Of a stretch of 64,000 nucleotides of DNA, positions 42,675 through 52,503 are shown piece after piece; position 1 is the first letter of the stretch; each line of letters opens with the position of its first letter. A model generated the notes under the pieces. It saw nothing but the letters and a program-made list of their open reading frames with translations. It was not told the origin of the DNA and did not search any database. The stretch lies in the NCBI RefSeq assembly GCF_002101335.1, contig NZ_CP020773.1, forward strand, positions 124,001 to 188,000, given 5' to 3'. Source of the stretch: Staphylococcus lutrae (GTDB taxonomy: Bacteria > Bacillota > Bacilli > Staphylococcales > Staphylococcaceae). The translations under genes were made by a program, and so were the position numbers.

Positions 42675-43303
42675 TTAAAGAAGCTGTTGCATCAACCTTG
42701 CTAGAAGTCGAAGAAAAACTTAAAGCTGGAGCACATCGCATTGAGCTTTGTGATAATATGATTGAAAAAGGAACCACTCCAAGTTTCGGCATGGTAAAAA
42801 TCGCACGTGAACTGTGTACCTTGTATCATGCAGAACTTGCTGTGATGATTCGCCCACGTGGCGGATCATTTGTCTATCATTGGTACGAACTTGAATGTAT
42901 GCGCATTGATATCGAACAACTCAAAACGTTAGGCGTAGATTATTTTGTTTTTGGTTGTTTGACGACTGAACAGACGTTAAATCTATTTCAAATGAAAACA
43001 TTAATTCAGACTGCAGCCCCTGTACCCGTCGTGTGTCATATGGCTTTTGATTCGATTCATCCCGCAGGCCAGTCAAAAGCATTACAACAACTGATTGATC
43101 TTGGCGTAAAACGATTATTAACCCACGGCGGACCAGCAGATACGGATTTGTTTGACAATGTCACGCAATTAGCGAAATGGGTGCGTCAATCACAAGGTCG
43201 GATTGAAATTATGCCTGGGGGCGGCTTGAATGCCGACAATTTAGAGGATTTATTAGCATTATTTCCATTTCAAGAAGTGCATGGGACGCACATTGTTAAA
43301 TAA
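42671..43303 (+). CDS. cutC: CutC family protein
   Basis: 210 residues with the CutC TIM-barrel signatures [15 protein letters not shown] near 17, [13 protein letters not shown] near 57, [10 protein letters not shown] near 118, and [16 protein letters not shown] near 140. The family was named for copper homeostasis in E. coli, but a direct copper role is doubtful in many species. It overlaps the upstream peptidase gene by 4 bp. Its terminator has been hit by the ISL3 element. Confidence 0.88.
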   Translation: MIKEAVASTLLEVEEKLKAGAHRIELCDNMIEKGTTPSFGMVKIARELCTLYHAELAVMIRPRGGSFVYHWYELECMRIDIEQLKTLGVDYFVFGCLTTEQTLNLFQMKTLIQTAAPVPVVCHMAFDSIHPAGQSKALQQLIDLGVKRLLTHGGPADTDLFDNVTQLAKWVRQSQGRIEIMPGGGLNADNLEDLLALFPFQEVHGTHIVK

Positions 43304-43345
43304 CGTCCATTGCATTTATCCTACCGCATATTCACTTTAAACATC

Positions 43346-43393
43346 AAAGGTGCCGAGCGAATAGTTACAAACCATTCGCACGACACCTTTTTT
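43346..43393. terminator. Bidirectional cutC/ald terminator interrupted by the ISL3 element
   Basis: AAAGGTG..CG.GCGAAT (43346-43362) pairs with ATTCGC.CG.CACCTTT (43374-43390), and TTTTTTA follows at 43388-43394. The IS begins at 43395, so the U-tract is part of the duplicated target. Before insertion the hairpin would have lain just beyond the ald stop and served both convergent genes. Confidence 0.8.
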
Positions 43394-43394
43394 A
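43387..43394. repeat. Left 8-bp target duplication of the ISL3 element
   Basis: CTTTTTTA, identical to 44883-44890. Eight-base duplications are usual for ISL3 elements. Confidence 0.9.
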
Positions 43395-43408
43395 GGTTCT
43401 ATACTTTT

Positions 43409-43447
43409 AACGGTTGGTGAGTTTTTCACTGGCCGTTATTTTTGTTT
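43409..43447 (+). terminator. Terminator-like hairpin inside the ISL3 left end
   Basis: AACGG..GTGA (43409-43420) pairs with TCAC..CCGTT (43426-43437), and ATTTTTGTTTT follows. The position just upstream of the transposase promoter suggests protection from transcription entering the element. Confidence 0.6.
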
Positions 43448-43518
43448 TAAATTCAAAAATAGCACAAATATCTCTATAATTGTAAGTGACAAAACCAACA
43501 AATTAAGGAGAGATATTC

Positions 43519-44844
43519 GTGCCTATGTATAATGATATATCAGAAATGATTGGAATAAAAGTATCAAATTTAAAAATCACTGAATGTTTAGGTATTCAAA
43601 CCTTCAAGAACGTTCAATCATTGTTTTATAAAGGGGTTTTAACTTATCAACCTAAAGGTTGTGAGTGTTGTGGTATCAAGAATGAGCAACACACAGTTAT
43701 TAAAAATGGCTTTCGCAGTACAAGAGTGTATATGGGGCTTATTCTTGAAAGGCCTAGTTATCTTGTGTTAAAAAAGCAACGCTTCTATTGTAAAGCTTGT
43801 GGTCAAACTTTTACGGCTAAAACACCATATATAGAACCGCGTTGTACAATTTCTAATGACGTAAAACTAATGGTGACGAGAAAGCTCGCCACTGTCATAT
43901 CTGAAAAAGATATAGCGAATAGTGTTTTAGTTTCACCTTCAACTGTTCATCGGTATTTGAAAGACCTAGGGGAAGCAGTAAAAACACAACCTAGTGATAT
44001 ATTGCCCCAACATTTATCCTTTGATGAATTTAAGTCAACTAATGATGTCGACAGCTCTATGAGCTTTATATACTGTGATAGTATCACGCATGATATTATT
44101 GATATCTTGCCAGATCGACGTAAGTTCAAGTTGGAAGAATACTTTTTAAGATTCTCAAGAAAGCAGCGTGAAGGAGTTAAAAGTGTTTCTATTGATATGT
44201 ATCCACCATACATGTCGCTAATTCAATCATTATTTCCCAATGCAGATATTATCTTAGACCGTTTTCATATTGTTCAAGCGGTTAACCGTGAAATCAATCA
44301 CAGTCGCGTTAAAACAATGAATAGTTTTAAGACTAGAGAAAAACCCAAGTACAATAAATTAAAACGGTATTGGAAGCTTTTATTAAAATCTCCAATTGAA
44401 TTAGACAGAGTCCACTATCACTCGTTCAGACTTTTTAATACATGGCATAGTCAGTATAGTTTAGTACAATTCTTGTTAACTTTTGATGAAGAATTCCAAT
44501 TAACGTATGAAGCAGGACATCATATTCTAGAAACTCTAAGATCAAATAACATTGAACAATTAGAGGAAGCATTACAACGTTCGAAGAGTTTAAATATTTC
44601 AAATGGACTCAAACGTGTTATTAACACACTCATAAAATATATACCTTATATTTCAAATACGATTCAAAATCCTCATTTGACCAATGGTCCAATTGAAGGT
44701 ATTAACAATAAAATAAAGCTTATTAAGCGTGTCTCTTATGGTTATAGAAATTTTTATAACTTTAGAAATAGGATTTTAATTATTTCAAGGTTATACGTAA
44801 GTGAATATAAAAAACGTACTAAGCAACAAAAAATTGCCACTTAG
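43519..44844 (+). CDS. ISL3-family transposase
   Basis: 441 residues from a GTG at 43519, chosen because AAGGAG lies 8 bases upstream; ATG at 43525 is too far. N-terminal zinc-binding region (CECCGIKNEQH, FYCKACGQTF), helix-turn-helix near 140-150, and a DDE catalytic domain with candidate residues in LSFDEFKS, VSIDMYPPYM and LTNGPIEGINNKIK. The reading frame is intact, so the element may be active. Confidence 0.93.
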   Translation: MPMYNDISEMIGIKVSNLKITECLGIQTFKNVQSLFYKGVLTYQPKGCECCGIKNEQHTVIKNGFRSTRVYMGLILERPSYLVLKKQRFYCKACGQTFTAKTPYIEPRCTISNDVKLMVTRKLATVISEKDIANSVLVSPSTVHRYLKDLGEAVKTQPSDILPQHLSFDEFKSTNDVDSSMSFIYCDSITHDIIDILPDRRKFKLEEYFLRFSRKQREGVKSVSIDMYPPYMSLIQSLFPNADIILDRFHIVQAVNREINHSRVKTMNSFKTREKPKYNKLKRYWKLLLKSPIELDRVHYHSFRLFNTWHSQYSLVQFLLTFDEEFQLTYEAGHHILETLRSNNIEQLEEALQRSKSLNISNGLKRVINTLIKYIPYISNTIQNPHLTNGPIEGINNKIKLIKRVSYGYRNFYNFRNRILIISRLYVSEYKKRTKQQKIAT

Positions 44845-44882
44845 TACAATATTTCTTCACCAACCGACGTTGACAAAGAGCC

Positions 44883-44890
44883 CTTTTTTA
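44883..44890. repeat. Right 8-bp target duplication of the ISL3 element
   Basis: CTTTTTTA, a perfect copy of 43387-43394, one base away from the ald stop codon (44892-44894). Confidence 0.9.
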
Positions 44891-44891
44891 T

Positions 44892-46022
44892 CTATCGCGC
44901 TGATGCTAAATCGAGCGCTTGAGTCACTGGTACGTAGTGATAATTGAAAGCTTCTGCAACAGCTTTATTTGTCACTTCCCCGTTAAACACATTTAAACCA
45001 TGTGAAAGTGGCACATTTTCTGTTAATGCACGGTGATAGCCTTTATTTGCAATTTGCAGTGCATAAGGCAAAGTCGCGTTATTTAAACCTAATGTTGAAG
45101 TGCGTGGTACGGCACCTGGCATATTCGCAACGGCATAATGTACGACACCATGTTTAATATAAGTCGGATCATCATGCGTCGTGATTTTATCCGTTGTTTC
45201 AAATATTCCACCTTGGTCAATGGCAATATCAACAACGACAGAACCAGGCTGCATGTTTTTAATCATTTCTTCAGTCACTAACTTCGGTGCTTTTGCGCCT
45301 GGAATTAATACCGCACCGATGACCAAGTCACTTTGAATGACTGCAGACTCAATATTCAAAGGATTCGACATAATCGTATGCACACGACCATCGAAAAGAT
45401 TTTCAAGTTCTTGTAAACGTTTCGGGTTCACATCAAGAATGGTCACATCTGCCCCTAACCCTAAAGCGATACGCGCCGCATTTGTTCCTGCTTGACCGCC
45501 TCCAATAATGGTCACCTTGCCTTTTGGAACGCCAGGGATGCCGCCAAGTAAAATTCCCATTCCTCCATTAAAACGTTGTAAAAATTGCGCACCGATTTGT
45601 GTGGACATTCTCCCTGCAACCTCACTCATTGGCGTCAATAATGGCAACGATAAATCGCCTAATTGCACGGTCTCATATGCAATCGCGATGACTTTATGTT
45701 CAATTAATGCTTTTGTAAGTTCTAGTTCATTTGCTAAGTGAAGGTAGGTGAATAAAATCAGGTTCTCTCTAAAGTAGCCAAACTCTTCTTTTAATGGCTC
45801 TTTCACTTTGATGACCATATCCACATCCCAAACTTCATGTTGATGTTGTGAAATTTTAGCACCTGCTTTAACGTAATCGGCATCCTCAAAATAGGATCCT
45901 AGACCGGCTGCTGTTTCAACCCATACCTCGTGTCCTGCTTCCACAAGCGCATGTACGCCACTTGGTGACAAACCTACCCGATTTTCATTGTTTTTTATTT
46001 CTTTTGGTATTCCAATTCTCAT
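44892..46022 (-). CDS. ald: Alanine dehydrogenase
   Basis: 376 residues from ATG 46022 ([17 protein letters not shown]), the family start; the longer in-frame version is rejected. Contains [27 protein letters not shown] near 73 (catalytic Lys and His; quoted region is two adjoining motifs), NAD-binding [19 protein letters not shown] near 170, and the C-terminal lobe. Interconverts L-alanine and pyruvate with NAD. Divergent from usp. The ISL3 element starts one base after the stop and has displaced the original terminator. Confidence 0.95.
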   Translation of the reverse strand: MRIGIPKEIKNNENRVGLSPSGVHALVEAGHEVWVETAAGLGSYFEDADYVKAGAKISQHQHEVWDVDMVIKVKEPLKEEFGYFRENLILFTYLHLANELELTKALIEHKVIAIAYETVQLGDLSLPLLTPMSEVAGRMSTQIGAQFLQRFNGGMGILLGGIPGVPKGKVTIIGGGQAGTNAARIALGLGADVTILDVNPKRLQELENLFDGRVHTIMSNPLNIESAVIQSDLVIGAVLIPGAKAPKLVTEEMIKNMQPGSVVVDIAIDQGGIFETTDKITTHDDPTYIKHGVVHYAVANMPGAVPRTSTLGLNNATLPYALQIANKGYHRALTENVPLSHGLNVFNGEVTNKAVAEAFNYHYVPVTQALDLASAR

Positions 46023-46133
46023 ACGACAAGCACCTCCAAGGACTATCATAACGTACCCCATATGTAAGCGCAATCATTAGAAGTTCAAAAATTTAACACA
46101 TTTAAATAATCCTTTTATTTTTAGAAAATATGA

Positions 46134-46139
46134 TATAAT
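46134..46139 (+). promoter_or_regulatory. Extended -10 promoter of usp
   Basis: TGATATAAT at 46131-46139 gives an extended -10 (TGN plus TATAAT) 28 bp before the usp start. No good -35 is visible, as is common for extended -10 promoters. Confidence 0.5.
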
Positions 46140-46167
46140 TAAGATAAAAAGAAAGGGGTTTTTAGCT

Positions 46168-46671
46168 ATGTTTATGTACAAAAATATTTTAATTGCTGTC
46201 GATGGCTCTCACGAAGCAGAATGGGCGTTCAACAAAGCTGTTGCTGTTGCTAAACGTAACGATGCAAAACTGATTATTGTTAATGTCATTGATTCTAGAA
46301 CTTACACATCATTTGAAGTTTATGATTCACATTTTACTGAAAAATCAAAATCATTTGCTGAGAAATTGTTGGATGGCTATCGTAAAGTAGCTGAAGACGA
46401 AGGCGTTCACAATGTCGAAACACGGCTAGAATTTGGTTCTCCTAAATCTGTTCTCCCCAAATTATCAAATGAACCGGATACAGCTGTTGATCTCGTCATG
46501 TGCGGTACTTCTGGTCTCAATGCAGTAGAGCGCTTTATTGTAGGTTCTGTATCTGAAGCGATTGTACGCCATGCAACGTGTGATGTGCTTGTTGTACGTA
46601 CTGAACAAATCCCTGAAAACTTTGAACCTAAAGTAGCCACTGAGGAACTTTTAAAAGATTTTAGTATTTAG
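46168..46671 (+). CDS. Universal stress protein (UspA family)
   Basis: 167 residues with the UspA fold: ILIAVDGSHEAEWAF at the N-terminus and the ATP-binding motif GTSGLNAVERFIVGSVS (G-2x-G-9x-GS) near 125-141. The ATG at 46168 has AAAGGGG 9 bases upstream; ATG at 46174 is a close alternative. Monocistronic, between divergent ald and convergent ackA, which in staphylococci are all tied to carbon overflow and anaerobic conditions. The specific role is unknown. Confidence 0.9.
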   Translation: MFMYKNILIAVDGSHEAEWAFNKAVAVAKRNDAKLIIVNVIDSRTYTSFEVYDSHFTEKSKSFAEKLLDGYRKVAEDEGVHNVETRLEFGSPKSVLPKLSNEPDTAVDLVMCGTSGLNAVERFIVGSVSEAIVRHATCDVLVVRTEQIPENFEPKVATEELLKDFSI

Positions 46672-46690
46672 TAAAACCCTACATTTCAAC

Positions 46691-46727
46691 AAAGGGCATG
46701 GATGGCTTTCAATCCGTGCCCTTTTGC
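46691..46727 (+). terminator. Terminator of usp
   Basis: AAAGGGCATGGAT (46691-46703) pairs with ATCCGTGCCCTTT (46712-46724) with one wobble, followed by TTGCT. It lies 20 bp after the usp stop. Confidence 0.75.
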
Positions 46728-46822
46728 TATCAGTCATGTTTAAACCGAATGTGATTCAGCCAGAATTGTATATGTCATTGATGGATTTTTACACACAATT
46801 CTCACTACTGTTATACAGAACA

Positions 46823-46864
46823 AAAGCAGCATGAGAACCGGATAAACCGACCTCATACTGCTTT
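46823..46864 (-). terminator. Hairpin downstream of ackA
   Basis: AAAGCAGCATGAG and CTCATACTGCTTT arms (one mismatch), with TTTTG on the minus strand side. It is about 175 bp beyond the ackA stop and may end its transcript. The rest of the 46672-47039 gap contains no gene I can support. Confidence 0.5.
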
Positions 46865-47039
46865 AAGACTATACACTTCACTGTCGACTCAATCGTCAAT
46901 AGCAAGTACAACTTTAAACTTATCCTCTTATCCAAGACGTTTAATGGCGGGATCACTTATTTTAAATCTTGCTTCATCTTCTCAAGATACATTCCAATCA
47001 TTAATCAATGAACTGGACATCAATCCTATCGCAACCCTT

Positions 47040-48236
47040 TTATAATCCACCAAAATTCATGACATCTCTCGCTATCATAACTTCTTCATTTGTCGGGATA
47101 ACTAAAACTTTAACCGGAGAATGTGGATAGTTTAATTCCTTCTCTTTACCACGTAAGCCTTCGTTTTTACGTGGATCCCAGTAAACGCCCATAAATTCTA
47201 AACCTTCCAACACGCGCGCACGAACAGTGTCAGAATTCTCACCCACACCCGCAGTGAAAATAATCACATCGACACCATGCATACGTGTTGCATATGATCC
47301 CATATATTTATGAATACGTGAAGCAAATACTTCTAATGCCAATTCTGCACGTTCGTCACCTTCATTTGCATCACTTTCAATATCACGTAAATCTGAAGAT
47401 GTTCCTGTAATCCCTAGTAAACCAGATTCTTTATTTAAAATATTCAGCACTTCATCCGCAGTTTTACCTGTTTTTTCCATAATAAAAGGAATTAAAGCAG
47501 GGTCGATATTACCTGAACGTGTCCCCATCGTCACACCCGCTAATGGTGTAAAGCCCATGGACGTATCAATAGATTTCCCACCATCGATAGCAGCAATGGA
47601 TGCCCCATTACCAATATGACAAGAAATAATACGCAATTCCTCAATCGGTTTATTTAATATTTCAGCCGCACGTTGTGATACGTATTTATGACTTGTCCCA
47701 TGGAAACCATATTTTCGGATACCGTATTCTTTGTAATATTCATACGGTAAACTATATAAAAATGCTGATTCTGGCATTGATTGGTGGAATGACGTATCAA
47801 ATACAGCTACATGTGGAATTCCAGGAAGTAGTTTTCTAAATGCTCGAATCCCCATTAAGTTTGCAGGATTATGAAGTGGCGCTAAATCTGTCAATTTTTC
47901 AATATCTTGAATCACTTCATCAGTCACAAGTGCAGATTCTGGAAAGCGTTCTCCCCCATGGACAACACGGTGTCCTGTCCCATCAATATCATGAATATCT
48001 TTAATGATACCGTGTTTTTGTAAACTTTCTAGCATCATATTGACTGCTTGCTCGTGATCTTTTATATCTCCATTTTCCTTAATTTTTTCATCATTCACTT
48101 CAATCGTAAATATAGAATTCTTCAAACCAATACGTTCAATTAACCCTTTAGTGATTAGGTTTTCTTCTGGCATTTCAATTAATTGAAACTTTAATGATGA
48201 ACTCCCAGCGTTAATCGCCAAAACTAACTTTGACAT
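47040..48236 (-). CDS. ackA: Acetate kinase
   Basis: 398 residues with both acetate kinase signatures, [13 protein letters not shown] at 6-18 and [11 protein letters not shown] near 175. Also [10 protein letters not shown] near 88, the catalytic [10 protein letters not shown] near 146, and [16 protein letters not shown] near 208. Converts acetyl phosphate and ADP to acetate and ATP during glucose overflow. It follows the methyltransferase gene by 79 bp on the same strand. Confidence 0.97.
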   Translation of the reverse strand: MSKLVLAINAGSSSLKFQLIEMPEENLITKGLIERIGLKNSIFTIEVNDEKIKENGDIKDHEQAVNMMLESLQKHGIIKDIHDIDGTGHRVVHGGERFPESALVTDEVIQDIEKLTDLAPLHNPANLMGIRAFRKLLPGIPHVAVFDTSFHQSMPESAFLYSLPYEYYKEYGIRKYGFHGTSHKYVSQRAAEILNKPIEELRIISCHIGNGASIAAIDGGKSIDTSMGFTPLAGVTMGTRSGNIDPALIPFIMEKTGKTADEVLNILNKESGLLGITGTSSDLRDIESDANEGDERAELALEVFASRIHKYMGSYATRMHGVDVIIFTAGVGENSDTVRARVLEGLEFMGVYWDPRKNEGLRGKEKELNYPHSPVKVLVIPTNEEVMIARDVMNFGGL

Positions 48237-48315
48237 GTCAATGGCCTCCAGTATATGAATTTTTATTCACATCTATTTAACCATTAATACAGTTCTATTT
48301 CAAGAGTACAACAGC

Positions 48316-49263
48316 TTAATTTTTAGGTTGATTTTGTGACAACCATGCCTTTAATTCGGCTAAAAACTTTTGAAAGTTTTGTGTATTTTTAAAATCCGGT
48401 ATATTCGCCAACAATACTTCTTTAGGCTTTGTGACACGCTGTTCTTTACGCTGCAATATCAAAATGGATTTTTGTGCATGGGCACGCTTAAATAAATGAT
48501 CGGGCAAATTGAGAAAAGCTTGCATTTCTGTTTCTGTTGCAATAAAATTTTCCAACTGTTTTACATGTTCACCTTCGAAAAGTCGGTTTGGCACAACTAA
48601 GAAAATGTACCCTGATGGCTTAACCGCCTCGACAGCTTGCTCGATAAACAGGTAATGCGCAAAACTGTGTCCTTCTTCAAAACCTAACTGTAACTGTTCA
48701 CTTCGTTCATCGTTAGGATAATAACCAATTGGCAAATCACCGATAACGACATCGGCACCATCAAATGGTAATGGCATAATGGCATCTTGAGGATACACAT
48801 CAAAAGGAATTTCTAAAAAATTAGCAAGATGTACACTCACTCTTGAAAGGACGGGATCCACCTCTACTAAATGATGCATAAGTGTGAATTCAGGCATCAT
48901 TTCATGAACAGTTGCACTTAAATGACCCGTTCCACTCCCTAAATCAGCAATATGAAGCGCCTTATCACCTGCTTTAAATTGAGAAACTAGGAACCCTAAA
49001 ATTAATCCAATTGAGTCTGGTGTGATTTGGTGATTGGCTTGAACTTCTTCTTTTTGTAACTGACTCAGATAAGCGAATTGAAATGCTTTTCTTCGATCCT
49101 GTAATGTCGCCTGTTCAATGAAATCCCGCTCTGATGTATAAATTTGCTCCATGGCTAATCCTAAATTTTCAATAAAGCTTTGTCCATTTTCTTCGTTTAA
49201 CTTTTGCGTTCTTTCATCTAATTGATAAAATAATCTCTCCATAATCGAGATGGTCTCTGTCAT
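48316..49263 (-). CDS. Class I SAM-dependent methyltransferase (YtxK-like)
   Basis: 315 residues with SAM-binding motif I LHIADLGSGTGHLSA near 114 and motif IV DVVIGDLPIGYYP near 173, the latter a variant of the N/DPPY motif of N6-adenine methyltransferases. The N-terminal helical part resembles type I modification subunits. No restriction or specificity partner is nearby. It precedes ackA, as in B. subtilis (ytxK-ackA). Target unknown; an RNA or DNA adenine is plausible. Confidence 0.8.
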   Translation of the reverse strand: MTETISIMERLFYQLDERTQKLNEENGQSFIENLGLAMEQIYTSERDFIEQATLQDRRKAFQFAYLSQLQKEEVQANHQITPDSIGLILGFLVSQFKAGDKALHIADLGSGTGHLSATVHEMMPEFTLMHHLVEVDPVLSRVSVHLANFLEIPFDVYPQDAIMPLPFDGADVVIGDLPIGYYPNDERSEQLQLGFEEGHSFAHYLFIEQAVEAVKPSGYIFLVVPNRLFEGEHVKQLENFIATETEMQAFLNLPDHLFKRAHAQKSILILQRKEQRVTKPKEVLLANIPDFKNTQNFQKFLAELKAWLSQNQPKN

Positions 49264-49281
49264 GATTCATCGTCCTTTCAT

Positions 49282-49342
49282 AAAAATAAGGGAGCCACCC
49301 AGAAGTGTATCATTATTGTATCACTTCTGAATCTCCCTTTTT
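49282..49342 (-). terminator. Terminator of tpx
   Basis: On the minus strand AAAGGGAG / CTCCCTT arms with an inner stem CAGAAGTGATA / TACACTTCTG, followed by ATTTTT. It separates tpx from the methyltransferase gene. Confidence 0.78.
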
Positions 49343-49442
49343 AGTGTGCAAATATTTTACAGTCAGATATTTCATTTTTAAATGTAGCGCGCATTTTGCT
49401 TCACACACCTTTGCACACTCAAATGACTGTGAAATTTTTCGA

Positions 49443-49937
49443 TTAAATGCTACGATAAGCTTCAAGTGCCGCTTCAAAGTTAGGGAAATCTGTTCCCTCA
49501 GGTACAATTTCTTTATAAACGATTTTGTTATTTTCATCTAATACGAATACAGAGCGTGCTAAAAGTTGTAAACCTTCCATCACAACGCCATATTTTTCAC
49601 CAAATGAACGCTGTTGATAATCGCTCAATGTGATGACTTGATCCAAACCACTTGCCGCACACCATCTTTGTTGCGCAAATGGTAAGTCTACTGAAATCGT
49701 TAACACATAACCTTCTTCTGCATTAGCTTCTTCGTTAAACTTACGTGTTTGTTGATCACAAACCCCTGTGTCAAGCGAGGGTACGACATTGATTAATTTT
49801 TTCTTACCTTCAAAGTTTGCAAGTGATACGGGCTGTAATTGGTTATTAACAACTGAAAAGTCAGGCGCTTGATCACCGACGTGAACCTCTTGTCCTAACA
49901 ATTCAATTGGCTTTTGTTTAAATGTAACTTGTGCCAT
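49443..49937 (-). CDS. tpx: Thiol peroxidase (Tpx, atypical 2-Cys peroxiredoxin)
   Basis: 164 residues with peroxidatic C60 in [14 protein letters not shown] and resolving C93 in RWCAASGL. The GDQAPDF and PSLDT elements of the thioredoxin fold are present. Reduces hydroperoxides with thioredoxin. Start ATG 49937 with GGAGGC upstream. It lies 18 bp after the RDD gene. Confidence 0.96.
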   Translation of the reverse strand: MAQVTFKQKPIELLGQEVHVGDQAPDFSVVNNQLQPVSLANFEGKKKLINVVPSLDTGVCDQQTRKFNEEANAEEGYVLTISVDLPFAQQRWCAASGLDQVITLSDYQQRSFGEKYGVVMEGLQLLARSVFVLDENNKIVYKEIVPEGTDFPNFEAALEAYRSI

Positions 49938-49955
49938 CTTTCGTGCCTCCCTTAA

Positions 49956-50591
49956 TTATAATTCCCCACTATTATATCGTGTTGTAGGTTTGTATTCACG
50001 TGAGACACCTTCATTTTCTTTAATATATGGCAAATATTTCATTTTTACAACGACAGTATTTGCAAAGTAATCATGCACCCCAATATGTTTTGGCGTGAAA
50101 ATAACTGCCAAATAAGGTAAACCAAAAATGACATTAGAAATAATTCGACCAATCCATTCTCTATAGAGTACATCTGACCAATTTAATTTCTGTATCGTAT
50201 GTGTATATACTTTTATGCCCAAAATCATTTTACCAACCGTTTGTTGAAAGTATCGTGTCATTAAAACAAAATAAGCAAAGTAGAGCACGGCATCTACAAC
50301 ATGACCGACGCTAAATGCTTCGATCCATAACTTCCATTCATTTATGCCTGTCAGTGCGTAGATCGGGTTTAAAATGATTTGTGTGATTCCCCATAGTATG
50401 AACAAATCAATGAGATAACTGAAGAAACGTCTTCCAAAACCGGCGTAAAAAAATGCATCCAATTCATATTGGTGACGAGTCAAAGTTTGCGTAGCACGTT
50501 GCTCAGTTTGATTCATTGTCGTGTGTTGATACGATGACACATGGGGTTGAGAAGGATTGTTGCTAAAATCACTTGTGTTATGCACGCTCAT
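49956..50591 (-). CDS. RDD-family membrane protein
   Basis: 211 residues with an RDD domain: three membrane segments (YLIDLFILWGITQIILNPIYAL near 73, VDAVLYFAYFVLMTRYF near 113, IISNVIFGLPYLAVIF near 150) and the KMILGIKVYT motif. The N-terminus is soluble and rich in Gln, Thr and His. Function unknown. The ATG at 50591 is the second codon of a GTG-ATG pair directly after the sppA stop, so the gene is coupled to sppA. Confidence 0.82.
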   Translation of the reverse strand: MSVHNTSDFSNNPSQPHVSSYQHTTMNQTEQRATQTLTRHQYELDAFFYAGFGRRFFSYLIDLFILWGITQIILNPIYALTGINEWKLWIEAFSVGHVVDAVLYFAYFVLMTRYFQQTVGKMILGIKVYTHTIQKLNWSDVLYREWIGRIISNVIFGLPYLAVIFTPKHIGVHDYFANTVVVKMKYLPYIKENEGVSREYKPTTRYNSGEL

Positions 50592-50594
50592 CAC

Positions 50595-51587
50595 CTACCC
50601 TTCATATTTGTACATCGGTCGTGTTTGTGATTCGTTATTCAAAATCGATTTAACACTATGCACATTGGCACGCAATTCATTAAAAAATGAAGTCATTCCG
50701 AACAAATTCGACCATCCATATCCTTCTGAATCAAAAGTAATGATTTGAGGATGTTCTGATTTAATCGCTTTTTTCAAATCTTTTAACGTTTTATCTTTAT
50801 AGCCGATTTCATCAATCAAACCATTTTTCTTCGCTTGCTGTGCACTATATATACGACCATCTGCTAATTCTCTAACTTTAGCTTCTGACATATGTCGCCC
50901 TTCTTTAACCACATTCACAAATTGATCGAAACTGTCTTTATTAATGGACTGTAATATTTCTCTTTCTTCATCTGTCATCTGTCTAGAACTGCTCAAAATA
51001 TCTTTATGCGCACCAGATTTTATCGTATTTGTTTTAATTCCTAATTTGTTTAATAACTCCGAAAAATCTTTCGACTCTGAAATCACACCGATAGAACCTG
51101 TCAATGATTGTGGGCCCGCGTAGATTTTATCTGCTGGTGCAGAAATATAATATCCACCCGATGCGGCTAAATTTTCCATTTGAACATAAATCACTTTGCC
51201 AGACTTTTTAATTTCTTTGACTTTTTGATAAAATTCATCACTTTCATATGTACCGCCGCCCGGGCTGTTGACAGTTAGCAATACCCCTTTGATATCATTA
51301 TCATTTTTAATATTATCTAGCTGTTTCAATGCTTCACGGTGTTGATAGCCATCACTTCCACCAAATAAACCCCCTGATTCACCACTGTCTACAATTGTCC
51401 CGTTCACATTAATTTCGGCAATTTTTGTTGTTTTATCCCCTTCTTCAACAACGACAGTAGGGATTTCTTTTGATACTTGAACATCACCACTCACGAACGA
51501 GGAAAACAATGAAGTCATCGCACTCATCAGCACGCCACTCAAAACGATAACCACTGCTATTATTATTGCAACGATTCTTTTGGACAT
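50595..51587 (-). CDS. sppA: Signal peptide peptidase SppA
   Basis: 330 residues from ATG 51587 (MSKRIVAIIIAVV, AAAGGAAG upstream), with an N-terminal membrane anchor at 3-25 and a Clp-like serine protease domain outside. Active-site serine is in MENLAASGGYYISAPAD near 140-156 and the lysine general base in IKSGAHKDILSSSR near 195. Degrades leftover signal peptides in the membrane. Followed directly by the RDD gene. Confidence 0.93.
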   Translation of the reverse strand: MSKRIVAIIIAVVIVLSGVLMSAMTSLFSSFVSGDVQVSKEIPTVVVEEGDKTTKIAEINVNGTIVDSGESGGLFGGSDGYQHREALKQLDNIKNDNDIKGVLLTVNSPGGGTYESDEFYQKVKEIKKSGKVIYVQMENLAASGGYYISAPADKIYAGPQSLTGSIGVISESKDFSELLNKLGIKTNTIKSGAHKDILSSSRQMTDEEREILQSINKDSFDQFVNVVKEGRHMSEAKVRELADGRIYSAQQAKKNGLIDEIGYKDKTLKDLKKAIKSEHPQIITFDSEGYGWSNLFGMTSFFNELRANVHSVKSILNNESQTRPMYKYEG

Positions 51588-51705
51588 AATCAACTTCCTT
51601 TCAAAATTTTGTCATAACCATCATAACAAAAAATTAGTATGTAATGCCTTGTTTTTTGAAAATATAAACAACATTTTTTGGACTTTGATGCATTGCCTCA
51701 ATGTA

Positions 51706-52488
51706 TTAATAGATTATATATTTTGCAATGATATCCCAACAGTTTTTTAAAATGAGGATGAGCGTGACAATGACAAATAAAGCTTTGACATACCCAACGC
51801 CTTTTTTAATCGCAAACATCGCTCCCGCATAAGAACCGGCGATCATACTGGCTGCCATGATTAAACCATAAAAGTAATCAATATGATCGAAATAAATGAA
51901 AAAGATGAGCGCGCCTATATTTGAAGCAAAGTTCAATACTTTTGCATTGCCTGCTGCGCTCAAAAAATCAAACCCAAACAACACAAACGCAAAAAGTAAA
52001 AATGAACCTGTCCCACCGCCAAGAAAACCATCATAGAAACCGATTGCACCAATGAAGCACATCAACGTTATGAGCTTCATTATGGTTAATTTTAAGTCTC
52101 CTTGAATACTCGACCAATCCTTTTTTAACAATGTGTAAATAAGGACCATCGTTAAAATGATAATCATCAGCGGCTTTAAAAATTCAGATGGTAAAAACAC
52201 GGCCAAACTCGCGCCACAAATCGACGCAATAAAAGAGAGTGGAAAAAGCTTCAAAACGATGGGGAGATTCACTTTACGTGAACGTATAAAACGCAGTGCA
52301 CTCGTTAATGAACCGAATGCACTCGCCAGTTTATTCGTCCCCAATGCGATGGTCGGAGGCATGCCAATGGCTAATAAAGTCGGAATAGAAATAAGTCCAC
52401 CGCCACCCACAACCGCATCAATAAATGCTGCTAAAAAACCTAAACCAATCACAATGAATACAAGTGTCACATCCCACTCTAAATACAT
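51706..52488 (-). CDS. TauE/SafE-family membrane permease
   Basis: 260 residues, about eight membrane segments, with the family's glycine-rich repeats AAFIDAVVGGGGLISIPTLL near 20 and FYDGFLGGGTGSFLL near 151. The family exports or imports sulfite and sulfonates. It lies just downstream of the thiI-cysteine desulfurase pair (15 bp after thiI), so a sulfur-related substrate is plausible. Substrate not shown. Confidence 0.85.
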   Translation of the reverse strand: MYLEWDVTLVFIVIGLGFLAAFIDAVVGGGGLISIPTLLAIGMPPTIALGTNKLASAFGSLTSALRFIRSRKVNLPIVLKLFPLSFIASICGASLAVFLPSEFLKPLMIIILTMVLIYTLLKKDWSSIQGDLKLTIMKLITLMCFIGAIGFYDGFLGGGTGSFLLFAFVLFGFDFLSAAGNAKVLNFASNIGALIFFIYFDHIDYFYGLIMAASMIAGSYAGAMFAIKKGVGYVKALFVIVTLILILKNCWDIIAKYIIY

Positions 52489-52503
52489 ATAATTCCCCCC
52501 AAC

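Larger units (their letters stand above)
43395..44882 (+). mobile_element. ISL3-family insertion sequence (1488 bp, IS1181-like)
   Basis: Bounded by inverted ends: left GGTTCTATACTTTTAACGGTTGGTGA (first 6 and last 10 bases: GGTTCT, CGGTTGGTGA), right end in complement GGCTCT then CGGTTGGTGA at the same spacing. The middle 8 bases of the ends differ. Identical CTTTTTTA copies flank it. One full transposase gene is present. A hairpin at 43409-43437 followed by ATTTTTGTTTT near the left end probably blocks read-in transcription. Family assigned from the transposase; the IS1181 likeness is from memory. Confidence 0.92.

Noticed and set aside
41619..46700. Possible genomic island (mixed-strand block with an IS)
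   Set aside because: Flanking genes are ordinary core genes in a normal order; only the IS itself is mobile and it has a simple 8-bp duplication.
49305..49541. Open frames on both strands between the methyltransferase gene and tpx
   Set aside because: They cover the tpx terminator and the tpx 3' end in other frames; composition is not protein-like.
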